64,000 nucleotides of DNA from CAVQRC01 sp963715045 (GTDB lineage: Bacteria; Planctomycetota; Planctomycetia; Pirellulales; Lacipirellulaceae): positions 1 to 64,000 of the forward strand of contig CAVQRC010000020.1 in the NCBI GenBank assembly GCA_963715045.1, read 5' to 3'. Shown piece after piece: positions 45,604 through 54,385 of this stretch. The notes beneath the pieces were generated by a model. It made no database searches, had not been told where the DNA came from, and saw only the letters and a list, made by a program, of their open reading frames with translations. Position numbers and translations under genes: made by a program. Each line of letters starts with the position of its first letter. Position 1 is the first letter of the stretch.

Positions 45604-45725
45604 GCCCGAAGCATATCCGACGGCCCCCCCGTTTGCCATGGCCCGCTGCGCCCCCCTGGTCGCACTCTGCCGGATGGGAAAGAATATGCCACAGTCTGGA
45701 TCCAACCTCTGATGTCTGTACCCCG

Positions 45726-46295
45726 ATGCCCGACTTTCAACCTGTGCCAATTCGCAGCACGACGATTCTCACCGTTCGTCGAGGTGATAGCGTTGCGCTG
45801 GGCGGAGACGGTCAGGTCTCCCTGGGCAACACGATCGTCAAGGCCGACGCGGTAAAGATCCGCCGTTTGATGGATGACCGGGTGCTGTGCGGTTTCGCCG
45901 GGGGGGCGGCGGACGCGTTCGCTCTGCTGGAACGGTTCGAAAGCAAACTCAAGGACTATCCGGCGAATCTGCCGCGAGCCGCCACGGAACTGGCGAAGGA
46001 GTGGCGGACCGACCGCGTATTGCGGCGTCTCGAAGCGCTGATCGCTGCCGTCGATAAAGAACACACGCTGCTGATTTCGGGCACCGGAGATGTGATTCAG
46101 CCAACCGACGGAATTCTCGGAATCGGATCGGGTGGGCACTACGCGACGGCGGCCGCGCGGGCCCTTGTCCAACATACTCAGCTGACGGCCAGCGAAGTCG
46201 TCCACGAAAGCTTGAAGATCGCCGCCGACATCTGTGTGTTCTCCAACCACAACATCGTGATCGAGCAGCTCAGTTCAACCAGCTCCGCCGAATGA
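45726..46295 (+). CDS. hslV: ATP-dependent protease proteolytic subunit HslV
   Basis: Peptidase half of the HslVU (ClpQY) protease. The N-terminal nucleophile threonine is exposed by processing within IRSTTILTVRR. Other blocks: DGQVSLGN, GGAADAFALLERFE, GDVIQPTDGILGIGSGG, AADICVFSNHNI. ATG 45726 gives 189 residues. hslU follows after 18 bases. Divergent from the isochorismatase-like gene across 122 bases. Confidence 0.95.
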   Translation: MPDFQPVPIRSTTILTVRRGDSVALGGDGQVSLGNTIVKADAVKIRRLMDDRVLCGFAGGAADAFALLERFESKLKDYPANLPRAATELAKEWRTDRVLRRLEALIAAVDKEHTLLISGTGDVIQPTDGILGIGSGGHYATAAARALVQHTQLTASEVVHESLKIAADICVFSNHNIVIEQLSSTSSAE

Positions 46296-46313
46296 ACCTG
46301 ACCCGCTGCGGGC

Positions 46314-47726
46314 GTGAGCAAAGAGGCTCGACCGCCGCAAGTACTGGCAGGTGACGCGGCGAAGGCAGCCCCAGGATTTTCGGTGCGCAATCTGACTCCA
46401 CGTGAAATTGTTATCGAACTCGATCGGCACATCGTTGGCCAGGACGCGGCCAAGCGGTCGGTCGCGATTGCCATCCGCAACCGCTGGAGGAGGCAGCAGC
46501 TCGACGACGAACTGCGAAAGGAAGTTGCCCCGAAGAACATTCTGATGATCGGTCCGACCGGTGTGGGCAAGACCGAGATCGCGCGGCGTCTGGCCAAGCT
46601 CACCGAAGCTCCGTTCATCAAAGTCGAAGCCTCGAAATACACGGAGGTCGGCTATTACGGCCGCGACGTGGAGAGCATGGTGCGGGAACTGGTCGAAAAT
46701 GCAATCGGCCTGGTACGCGACAAGGAACGGGCTGCCGTCGAGGATGAAGCCCGGCGACGAACCGAAGAGCGACTGCTGAACTTACTCGCTCCGCAACCGC
46801 AGAGCTTCGATGTCGGGGTCGACGCCGAGGCGTCTCCGGAACGCTATGAGCGGACGCGAGAGAAGATCAGGGCGATGCTCGTCGGAGGAGAAATGGAGAA
46901 TCGGTCGGTGGAAATCACGGTCGAGCAGAAGGCCCAGGCGATGATGATTCCCGGGATGGGTCTGGGATCCGATCAAGTCGACTTCGACTTTCAGGGAATG
47001 CTGGAGAAGATTCTTCCCAAGAGCGTCAGCAAACGGGAAATGACCGTCCGCGAAGCTCGCAAGGTGCTGTTCGATCAGGAGTGCGAATCGTTGATCAATG
47101 AGGAGAAGGTCAATTCGCAGGCCATCGAACTGGCGGAGAACGTGGGGATCATCTTCGTCGATGAGATCGACAAGGTCGTGGCCAGTGAAGGGGGCCGCGG
47201 AGCCGACGTGTCCCGCCAGGGGGTGCAGCGCGACTTACTCCCGATCGTCGAAGGGACGACGGTGCAGACGCGGTATGGATACGTCAAGACCGATCACATC
47301 CTGTTTGTGGCCGCCGGTGCCTTCCACAAGGTACGCCCCAGCGACCTGATGCCGGAGCTGCAAGGCCGCTTTCCGATTCGCGTCGAGTTGAACGATCTGA
47401 CCAAGGACGATTTCGTGAGGATTCTCACCGAACCCAAGACTTCGTTGACGAAGCAGTATGCGGCGCTGATGAAGACCGAAGGCGTCGCGCTCGAGTTCGC
47501 GGATGACGCCATCGAAGCGCTCGCCAGCTACGCCTACAACGTGAACCAATCGACACAGAATATCGGGGCCCGGCGACTGTATACGATCATGGAACGCCTG
47601 CTCGATGAATTGAGCTTCGAAGCGCCCGAGATGACCACCGGGAAGGTCCACGTGACGGCGGCCTACGTGACTGAGCGGTTGGACGAAGTCGCTCAGGACG
47701 AAGATGTCAGTCGCTTCATCCTGTGA
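46314..47726 (+). CDS. hslU: ATP-dependent protease ATPase subunit HslU
   Basis: AAA+ unfoldase that feeds HslV. Walker A is IGPTGVGKTEIARRLAK (about residue 75), the intermediate domain is present (about 130-250), Walker B is IIFVDEIDKVV, the sensor/arginine region GRFPIRVEL, and the C-terminus ends in DVSRFIL, matching the tail that docks into HslV. GTG start at 46314; 470 residues. Co-transcribed with hslV. Confidence 0.97.
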   Translation: MSKEARPPQVLAGDAAKAAPGFSVRNLTPREIVIELDRHIVGQDAAKRSVAIAIRNRWRRQQLDDELRKEVAPKNILMIGPTGVGKTEIARRLAKLTEAPFIKVEASKYTEVGYYGRDVESMVRELVENAIGLVRDKERAAVEDEARRRTEERLLNLLAPQPQSFDVGVDAEASPERYERTREKIRAMLVGGEMENRSVEITVEQKAQAMMIPGMGLGSDQVDFDFQGMLEKILPKSVSKREMTVREARKVLFDQECESLINEEKVNSQAIELAENVGIIFVDEIDKVVASEGGRGADVSRQGVQRDLLPIVEGTTVQTRYGYVKTDHILFVAAGAFHKVRPSDLMPELQGRFPIRVELNDLTKDDFVRILTEPKTSLTKQYAALMKTEGVALEFADDAIEALASYAYNVNQSTQNIGARRLYTIMERLLDELSFEAPEMTTGKVHVTAAYVTERLDEVAQDEDVSRFIL

Positions 47727-47738
47727 GGGCCCGGCGGT

Positions 47739-48242
47739 TCAATCCTGCCCCAGTTCCCGGGCCAGGTCATTCAGGAATCCCGCTTCGACCGTCGTGGTGA
47801 TCGAGAAATGCCGCGTCCCATCCCGGTCCGAGGCGATGGCGATCGTAATCACGTCGGCGGGCAACACACCGGCAATCCGGTCCGCCCATTCGATCACCGC
47901 GATCCCCTCCCCGGCAAGTACGTCTTCGCCGCCGAGATCCCAGAATTCGTCTTCATCGCGAAGCCGATACGCATCGACGTGATACAGCATGCGGCGGCCC
48001 CGATAGGTCTGCAGGAGCACGAACGTGGGGCTCGTGACCTCGCGTGCGTCGATCCCACAGGCAGCTGCCATCGCGCGGACCAGCGCTGTCTTTCCCGCCC
48101 CCAGCGGACCGTTCAAAGCGACGACGCTTCCCTCGGGAAGCCATTGGGCGAGCCCTGCGGCCAGTCGCGATGTCTCCTCGAGGGTGCCCGCCTGGAAGTC
48201 GAACTGCTTCATCGATTGCTCGAAGGGGAGGGTGGCTGTCAA
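47739..48242 (-). CDS. tsaE: tRNA threonylcarbamoyladenosine biosynthesis ATPase TsaE
   Basis: Needed with TsaB and TsaD to make t6A at position 37 of ANN-decoding tRNAs. P-loop LNGPLGAGKTALVRAM, SPTFVLLQTYRG and LYHVDAYRL are typical. A TTG at 48242 overlaps the thiL stop (TTGA), but the ATG at 48212 (MKQFDFQAG) gives a more usual N-terminus; either gives about 157-167 residues. The C-terminal part after VIEWADRI is variable. Confidence 0.92.
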   Translation of the reverse strand: MTATLPFEQSMKQFDFQAGTLEETSRLAAGLAQWLPEGSVVALNGPLGAGKTALVRAMAAACGIDAREVTSPTFVLLQTYRGRRMLYHVDAYRLRDEDEFWDLGGEDVLAGEGIAVIEWADRIAGVLPADVITIAIASDRDGTRHFSITTTVEAGFLNDLARELGQD

Positions 48243-49164
48243 TCCAGTGCATGTTCGAAACCCTGGGGACGCAGGGGGTGTCGCCGGCCGTCACCGCCCA
48301 TTGCCCAGAGTTCGTCGCCGCTCGTGAATCGGCCGACGCGCGTGATCTCAATGTCGAGCGGCTGGGTAGTCACCAGCCGGCGTGCTTCCTCTTCGTCCAT
48401 CGCCACGATCAATTCGAAATCCTCGCCATCGGCGAGGGCATGATCGAGCGGTGTCGTTCCTCTCCGATCCTGGTCGGCGAGCAGGATGGCATCCGCATGG
48501 ATCGGAATTTTCTCCAGGTCGACCTCGGCTCCGCAGCCACTCTCACGACAGAGTCGCGACAAGTCGAGCGCGAACCCGTCGCTGATGTCGATGGCGGCCG
48601 TTGCATGAAACTCGCTCCGCAGCCGCTGGGCTTCGCGAATCCTCGGAGCCACGCGAAAATGCCTTCCGAGGATGCTGCCGCCCAGCGCGCCGGTGACGAG
48701 AATCGCCTGACCCGACCGAGCCCCGCTGCGCAACAGCGGGCCCGCTGGCAGCGAGGTACCTACGGCCGTCACGCTGATCACCAGGGCGCATCCCAACTGT
48801 TGGTGTCACCGCCGGCCAGCATCACGCCATACTGCCTGGCCAAGGGGAGCATTCCTTCGTAGATCCGCTCGGCCAATCGGCGACCACCGCGTCGGGGCAG
48901 GGCGAGCGACACGAATGCCGCCATCGGTACGGCAGCCATCGCCGCCAGATCGCTGAGATTGACCGCGAGCGCCTTGCGACCGACGTCTTCGGCCAGGGCT
49001 GCCGGGAATTCGAAGTCGACGCCCTCCATCAGCATGTCCGTTGTGACGACCAGCGGAGCAGGCGGCGACGGGATCAGTACTGCCGCATCGTCGCCCATTC
49101 CCAGTTGCGGCGAGGCAACCGGATCCACGCGAGCTCTCAGCCAATCGATGAATTCTTGTTCCAT
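48239..49164 (-). CDS. thiL: Thiamine-monophosphate kinase ThiL (one frameshift)
   Basis: Phosphorylates thiamine phosphate to the diphosphate. The N-terminal part shows GMGDDAAVLIP, VVTTDMLMEGVDF and MLAGGDTNSW; the C-terminal part ISVTAVG, IDISDGFALDLSRLCRESG and ALADGEDFELIV. They are in different frames, joining near 48787 where one C appears to be missing from a CCC run (after SWDA). The frame of the first part stops at 48778. Start at 49164 (MEQEF); an ATG four codons earlier at 49176 is also possible. About 308 residues when repaired, standard for ThiL. Confidence 0.88.
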
Positions 49165-49237
49165 GCGGTACGTCATCCTACCGCTGTCGCAGCGGCTCAG
49201 CACGTACCGACATGCGAATTCGACATCCCCGCGGTCA

Positions 49238-50605
49238 TCAGCGTCGGCGGGTCGCACGGCGGGCGACCTGGAGGTGCCCAAAGAGTGTCTCGTCGCCGCG
49301 GAGAATGTAGAACTTGATCGGGGCGATCTCGTCCAGATTCGGCAGGCTCACGATGTACCGCATATCCTGGGTCGAGGCCGTTTCCCAACGATGCATGCCC
49401 ACCAGCACGTCGCCGGATTGGATGCCTTGCCGAGCGGCCGGGCCCCCGGAACGAACGTGCGTCACCCGCATCCCGCCGTTGTAACGCGAATTGCGGCTGG
49501 CAAATCGTTCGTCGGTCACCGGTTGCAGACGAAGTCCGAAAAACTCCCAGGTGCGGCGGTCGGTTTCACTCTCCCAGCGACTCTCCGCCGCCTGCCGCGA
49601 GTCGCCGCTGACAGTCAGCGCCAACTGCATCGGTTTGCCGCCCCGAATCACCGCGATTTCGATCTTGTCGCCGTCTTCTCGGCCCAGCAGTGCACGCTCG
49701 ATATCGAGGGCCCGACTCGTCGCCACGTCGCCTATCCGCTCAATGCGATCGCCGACCTGGAGACCCCCTTCCTCCGCGGGACTCCCCGGTTCGACTTCCT
49801 CCACCACCGCAGGGCGACCGTCGCTGCCGGCCGTGTTGGTCAGCAGACCGTGCCATTTGCCTTCTATCCGCCGCACGCTCATCAGTCGAGCCGCAATCCG
49901 CATCGCGGCATCGACGGGGATCGCGAAGGCAATATTCTGGGCACCTGCACGGACCGCCACATTGAGGCCGATCATCTCGCCGTCAATGTTCAGCAAAGGA
50001 CCGCCCGAGTTGCCCGGATTGATCGCTGCCGATGTCTGAATCAGATCCCGATATCGCTGCGTTTCACTGACTTCGACGTCGCGATGAAGGTGGCTGATGA
50101 TGCCGTGAGTGACAGTGTGTTCGTAGCCGTAGGCGTTGCCGATCGCGATGACCGGTTCTCCCAGCATCAGGTCTGAAGACGTTCCCGTGCGAATCACGGG
50201 CATTTCAAAGGGGACCTCCAGTTGGATCACGGCCAGATCGGTCGGCGGGTCGTGGGCCACGAGCGTGGCAATGTACGTCTTTTGGGTGTCCAGCGTGACG
50301 TTGATACGCTCGACACCTTCGACGACGTGATAGTTCGTGAGAATGTAGCCCCGTTCGTCGATCACGATGCCCGTCCCCATCCCGTTGACGCGACGCTCCG
50401 CTTCGCCGGACGCGAGCCCGCTGGCAACCCGAGGAAGTGTTTTCTGACCGTGAATATTGACGACCGAGGCCCGCGCGCTTTCCACGGCGCGAACGATCGG
50501 CGTCTTGCGTAACTCGGATCCGGTCAGAGTCGGCGACAGGGCGAACACCAGAAGCAGCCCCAGAAGGACCGCCGGACGTCGCTGAACGGGAAGGAGCTGG
50601 GCCAT
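49238..50605 (-). CDS. Secreted HtrA/DegP-like serine protease with two PDZ-type domains
   Basis: A 455-residue exported protease: signal peptide (VLLGLLLVFALSPTLTGS), a trypsin-like domain with His in LTNYHVVEG, Asp in PTDLAVIQLE and Ser in NPGNSGGPL, a PDZ domain (VEPGSPAEEGGLQVGDRI) and a second, weaker PDZ-like region (VRSGGPAARQGIQSGDVL). Start uncertain among ATGs at 50605, 50611 and 50641; I give 50605. It differs from the other HtrA in the window by having a cleavable-type signal rather than a membrane anchor. Divergent from the lipoprotein region by 280 bases. Confidence 0.9.
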   Translation of the reverse strand: MAQLLPVQRRPAVLLGLLLVFALSPTLTGSELRKTPIVRAVESARASVVNIHGQKTLPRVASGLASGEAERRVNGMGTGIVIDERGYILTNYHVVEGVERINVTLDTQKTYIATLVAHDPPTDLAVIQLEVPFEMPVIRTGTSSDLMLGEPVIAIGNAYGYEHTVTHGIISHLHRDVEVSETQRYRDLIQTSAAINPGNSGGPLLNIDGEMIGLNVAVRAGAQNIAFAIPVDAAMRIAARLMSVRRIEGKWHGLLTNTAGSDGRPAVVEEVEPGSPAEEGGLQVGDRIERIGDVATSRALDIERALLGREDGDKIEIAVIRGGKPMQLALTVSGDSRQAAESRWESETDRRTWEFFGLRLQPVTDERFASRNSRYNGGMRVTHVRSGGPAARQGIQSGDVLVGMHRWETASTQDMRYIVSLPNLDEIAPIKFYILRGDETLFGHLQVARRATRRR

Positions 50606-50884
50606 ATGCATGCGGTCCGCAGACGGGAACGATCGCGACATCTCGCGGCGAGACCATTTCCCTCATCGACATGACCGGAAGGACCGCTGCGCCACGCAAA
50701 CTGGAATCGGACCATTGGCACCACTTGCTCCAATCGGGTGGGGCGAGGGCGTTACACTCGCCCCAGCTTAGCGGCCGCTACGCGGGGATCCGGGGAGCTG
50801 GGAAGCATAGGAGAGCTGGGAGCTGGTCTTGAAGTCGACGCCGCGGGGGATGTTCCCGCCAACCGGACCGCATCGGCGTCGGAT

Positions 50885-51307
50885 TCAGCGACGCGGGTCG
50901 AACAACCAACCGACGGGCTGAACGCCCCCCGAGGTGGCGAGCTCCGCGGCCGACCGACCGTGGAGGAATGGACCGGCACCCGACGCGTTCCGCAGAGCAG
51001 GCTGCGGCTCGTCGTGGGAAGGAACAGGGGTCGCGTCAGGCCACTGCGGCCCCTCGACGGCGAATCTGGGGTCGAAAACGGGGCTCGTTGGCACCGGAAA
51101 AAAACGCCCCCCACTCGGCGGCGGGGAAGGTTCCGAACTCGGTGCGTGATGCCGACCGACCATCCTCGCGTCGGCGGGTGGCAAGCCGCCCAGGCATTCG
51201 CCTCCGCACTCGCTGCCGCTCACCGTTTCGCAGGAATCGAGCAGGTAGGGTGAACTACAGCAGCAACCACTCGTCAATACGCACAGGAAACCGAACAGCA
51301 GCGGCAA
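50885..51307 (-). CDS. Small putative lipoprotein, hypothetical
   Basis: About 140 residues from a TTG at 51307: a hydrophobic start followed by a lipobox-like LTSGC and a Cys-rich run (GCCCSS, then C in DSCETVSGSECGGEC), then a Pro/Ser-rich tail. No domain recognised. The start is weak: no Shine-Dalgarno is visible, and the frame extends upstream into a dispersed repeat copy (51311-51394), which I take as non-coding. It might be a Cys-rich exported protein typical of planctomycetes. Confidence 0.45.
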   Translation of the reverse strand: MPLLFGFLCVLTSGCCCSSPYLLDSCETVSGSECGGECLGGLPPADARMVGRHHAPSSEPSPPPSGGRFFPVPTSPVFDPRFAVEGPQWPDATPVPSHDEPQPALRNASGAGPFLHGRSAAELATSGGVQPVGWLFDPRR

Positions 51308-51310
51308 CTC

Positions 51311-51394
51311 AGTAACGATCCGAAAACCTAAGTGAACGTGTCCCACGGCCGGGGAAGTCGCTCGCTGAAGCTCATGCTGAGATCGGCTCTTAAG
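51311..51394 (+). repeat. Dispersed inverted-repeat element, copy 1
   Basis: About 84 bases related to copies at 52982-53065 and 54134-54220. Shared core: aacctaagtgaacgtgtcccacggc, then gctgaag, ending gatcggctcttaag. The two ends are rough inverted repeats of each other (best in copy 3). It lies in the gap directly 5' of the small lipoprotein gene. Confidence 0.75.
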
Positions 51395-51504
51395 CGTCGA
51401 TACGCGTCGTTCGGTCGTCATGGCGATCGCGAACCTGGACAAAAAGACGAGGGCTTCCTCGCCCTACTTTCGGCACGCCAGGGGCCGCAACTTCGGGATA
51501 ATCG

Positions 51505-52788
51505 TCAAAGTTTATCTCGTTTTCCTGAACCGTCTGCCTGCGTTTCGGGCTCGGCCTGACGCGGACCGCTCCCAGGAGGTCCGAGCAATTTGGGCAACAG
51601 TTGCAGCCCCAGGAATGCCACCAGCAATACCAGTACAGGGACGTACCAGTGACGGATCAGCTGGACTCCGAACCCCTCGCCGAGGATCTTGTCGAGTCCG
51701 AACAGATCCCCCAGGAGACCCACGATCACAATCAGGATCGGCAACAGCACCAGCAGCGCGCAGCCGGCCACTGACATCGCACCACGAAACGTCGTCGACT
51801 CGGTGAGCCGTTGATAAAAGAGTTCGATGGTCCGCCCGCGTCGCAGACTGATTTCGATCGAGTCGCTCAATTCCATGCTCCGCGTGGCGAGATCCCAGCC
51901 CGCGATCGGCGCGTCGTGCGCCGTGCTCGCCTGGCCTCGCGTGCGATCCACAAAGGCTTCCATGGCCGCTTTCGCGATCGTCGCAGATTCCAGCCTGGCG
52001 ATGGTCTCGGGCGGCTCCGGGGGGCGGATGCGGGTCACGATCCAGGCCCATTCGGAGCCGGACGGTGCCGATTCCAGCCTCGCGGTTCCTCGTTCGCCGG
52101 TCACTTCGAGAAGCAGTCCGGGGTCCGAGGTCGGTCGACTTGCCTTCCATTGGACCGCGACTCGGCTGTCCGTCATCCCTAACTGGACGGTCAGGTTGCT
52201 GTAATCGGCGGCCGTGCTCTCGACACCGACGGCCGTGATTCGTCGAAACTCACCGCTGAGCCTTTCGAGCAGACAGACGTCGCTCGCGAAAGCCCGAGTG
52301 ACCGCGAGCGCCGTTCGGTTTTCGAGATACCGCGTGCAATGCACGTGTTCCATCGGACCGATCTCGGCAATCGCCGATTGCAGCGGGCCCACCGTTGCCA
52401 GCAGACCATGGCTGGGAAAAATCTGTACCAAGCCGTTTGACTCGGTCGCGAGCATGTCGATTTCCAACGTGGCCAGCAACGAGTCGCAGATCGGGTGCAC
52501 GACCAGCACGGCAACGCCCGATCGGGCGAGGGCTTTGAGCTGTTCGATGCGCGTGGTTTCGTCGTCAGCTTCGACGTTGCGGCCCAGGATCACCGGCTGG
52601 CCGTCCGTATCCAGCAACTGCTCCCAGGTCGATACGAGGGATGGGGGAATCCCGATCTGCTCAAGTCGCTCGCGCCAGGCCCTGTCGCACGAGGGATCGA
52701 TCCAGGAAAACGTGTGGCCCTCCGCGACAGCGGCAGCAGCCAGGGCAAATGAATCTTCGTTGATGCCCAGCAGAGCAAGGTCCATCAT
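51505..52788 (-). CDS. Membrane-anchored protein with degenerate Gfo/Idh/MocA-like fold
   Basis: About 427 residues from the ATG at 52788. Residues 1-330 follow the order of a MocA-type oxidoreductase: a strand-helix start MDLALLGINEDSFALAAAAV, an acidic strand end (FSWIDPSCDR), a second Rossmann half and a beta-sheet region. The GxGxxG and EKP motifs are missing. The last 90 residues contain two hydrophobic helices (SVAGCALLVLLPILIVIVGL, WYVPVLVLLVAFLGLQLL), so it is held in the membrane by its C-terminus. Function unknown; the fold is my inference. The frame is open to 53169 upstream. Confidence 0.65.
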   Translation of the reverse strand: MMDLALLGINEDSFALAAAAVAEGHTFSWIDPSCDRAWRERLEQIGIPPSLVSTWEQLLDTDGQPVILGRNVEADDETTRIEQLKALARSGVAVLVVHPICDSLLATLEIDMLATESNGLVQIFPSHGLLATVGPLQSAIAEIGPMEHVHCTRYLENRTALAVTRAFASDVCLLERLSGEFRRITAVGVESTAADYSNLTVQLGMTDSRVAVQWKASRPTSDPGLLLEVTGERGTARLESAPSGSEWAWIVTRIRPPEPPETIARLESATIAKAAMEAFVDRTRGQASTAHDAPIAGWDLATRSMELSDSIEISLRRGRTIELFYQRLTESTTFRGAMSVAGCALLVLLPILIVIVGLLGDLFGLDKILGEGFGVQLIRHWYVPVLVLLVAFLGLQLLPKLLGPPGSGPRQAEPETQADGSGKRDKL

Positions 52789-52981
52789 CCATCCATCGGG
52801 GCCGGGTTGTGCGAATTGAACGCCGTCAGCGTGATCGCAAGGGCACGCGAGTGCAACGCCATGGGACCGGCGGCAGTCAGCGACGGGGAAACTGGCCCGG
52901 CGGCGACTGGCTGCTTCGCAGGTGGTCTCATTGTTAACGACCCGCAGGCGGGACGTATAGACTGCCAGATCGCCGAGAACT

Positions 52982-53065
52982 ACGAACCCATCCCAGAACC
53001 TGAGTGAACGCGTCCCACGGCTGGGGATTTCGGTTGCTGAAGTCAGTTTTGGGATCGGCTCTAAG
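52982..53065 (+). repeat. Dispersed inverted-repeat element, copy 2
   Basis: About 84 bases matching copy 1 over gaacctgagtgaacgcgtccc, ggctggggat, gctgaag and tttgggatcggctctaag. Its right end overlaps the stop codon of the gene starting at 54089 (stop at 53061-53063), so the element supplies that stop. It lies between the MocA-like gene and the exported protein gene. Confidence 0.8.
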
Positions 53066-54089
53066 GAATGATCCGCTGAAGCTGACTGGTCCGCCCGTGG
53101 TGATCGGTCAGCAACAACCGACCATGGACCAGATGCCAACGGTAGTTCCGCCGAGTCCCGTCGTCCCACGTCACCAGCATGAGATCGGCTTCAGCCGCGA
53201 AGCTGCCCGTCAGCTCTCTCACCGGATGCTCGTAATCCAGGCGGGCCTGCTGGTCCAGCGGGAAATGACGCTCCCGGTCGAACCTGATCGCGATCCGACC
53301 GCTGGGCAGAAACTCCAGCAGAGAATTCTGGGCTCTCCAGATGCCGACGATCGAAGCCGCATCGCGGATTGACTCGGCGACTTCGGGAGTTGCTAGCTCC
53401 GGATCTCTTAGTTGCATCGTCGCCCAGATTGATTCAAGTTCCCGTTGTCGCCGATCGTGTACCGCGGCGGGAGCCAGGCTGTACAGTTCGAACCACCCGC
53501 TCTGGAGCCGGGCGACCGCATAAGTGGCCAGGTAAGCGGCGACCGGCGGCGGGGAAAAGTCGCGAACGGCCAGTTGCCCGGGTGCGGTACCGCCGGCCGA
53601 TGGTGGTTCGCTGCGACGAGCCTCTAGCAGCATACTGAGCTCGACGATCGCAATCTCCTGCCCCGAGGAAATCTTCCGCGCGGTCCGGGACCGAACACTT
53701 GCCCGCCGTCCCCCGTGCTCGCCCGCCCTTTGGAGGGCTAGTTCGTGTGGAGAATACGGGTCCCCCCCGGAATTCACCGGTTCCCACCGATAGGCCAACC
53801 AGATGCCGCTCCGAAGTGCGGCTGCATTCGTGGTTGGATCGCCAGGGGTCAAATACAGCCGTATCGAACGCCCGGCTGGAAGTTCCACCAACCCCCAGGA
53901 CGAATCGCAAGAGAACTGCACCGCGCCGGCGGAAATGGAAACTTGAACCGCGCGTGATGCGTCTTCGTGAGAGCCCTCGAGTTCTGCGGTCGTGGCGTCT
54001 GCCGGATCAATGGGTGAAGCGGCGGAGCCGTCTGGCGACACCGCCACCGTCAGCGCGGCGATGAAAATGACAGCGATCGGAATCCGCAT
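53061..54089 (-). CDS. Exported hypothetical protein
   Basis: A 342-residue protein from ATG 54089 with a signal peptide (IPIAVIFIAALTVAVSPDGSAA). The mature part is mixed beta and helix; the middle has VQFSCDSSWGLVELPAGRSI and the C-terminal third resembles a lipocalin-like stretch (VGIWRAQNSLLEFLPSGRIA, YRWHLVHGRLLLTD). No family recognised. Its stop lies within repeat copy 2 and its upstream region within copy 3. Confidence 0.65.
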   Translation of the reverse strand: MRIPIAVIFIAALTVAVSPDGSAASPIDPADATTAELEGSHEDASRAVQVSISAGAVQFSCDSSWGLVELPAGRSIRLYLTPGDPTTNAAALRSGIWLAYRWEPVNSGGDPYSPHELALQRAGEHGGRRASVRSRTARKISSGQEIAIVELSMLLEARRSEPPSAGGTAPGQLAVRDFSPPPVAAYLATYAVARLQSGWFELYSLAPAAVHDRRQRELESIWATMQLRDPELATPEVAESIRDAASIVGIWRAQNSLLEFLPSGRIAIRFDRERHFPLDQQARLDYEHPVRELTGSFAAEADLMLVTWDDGTRRNYRWHLVHGRLLLTDHHGRTSQLQRIIP

Positions 54090-54133
54090 GAAAGGCTTTC
54101 GACGCGGCTGGAGGGATGGGGTGCCAGGGGTGT

Positions 54134-54220
54134 CTTAGAGCCGATCCCGAAATTGGCTCCAACCACCGAGATCCCCCGTCGTGGGACACGTCCACACAGG
54201 TTTTGGGATAGGTTCTTAAG
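54134..54220 (-). repeat. Dispersed inverted-repeat element, copy 3
   Basis: About 87 bases on the opposite strand to copies 1 and 2. It has the clearest termini: cttaagaacctatcccaaaa at one end and ttttgggatcggctctaag-like text at the other when read on the minus strand, an imperfect inverted repeat of about 19 bases. The centre keeps the gtcccacgac block. Confidence 0.8.
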
Positions 54221-54385
54221 CTAGGTCGGCAATCGAATCAGGTGATCGTCGACCAGGAACAACCGTTTTCGCAGCCAATTGCCAGACGGGCAGCGATTAC
54301 CGCTACAATCAGACAACTCTACCCCGCCGCAGCTCCACCTTGCTGCACTTCGCCGACCGCCCGATAATCGTGCCCTGGACTGCGT

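Noticed and set aside
44578..45855. 425-codon plus-strand open frame
   Set aside because: Antisense to the aminotransferase and isochorismatase genes; no domain in its translation.
48959..50176. 405-codon plus-strand open frame
   Set aside because: Antisense to thiL and the second htrA gene.
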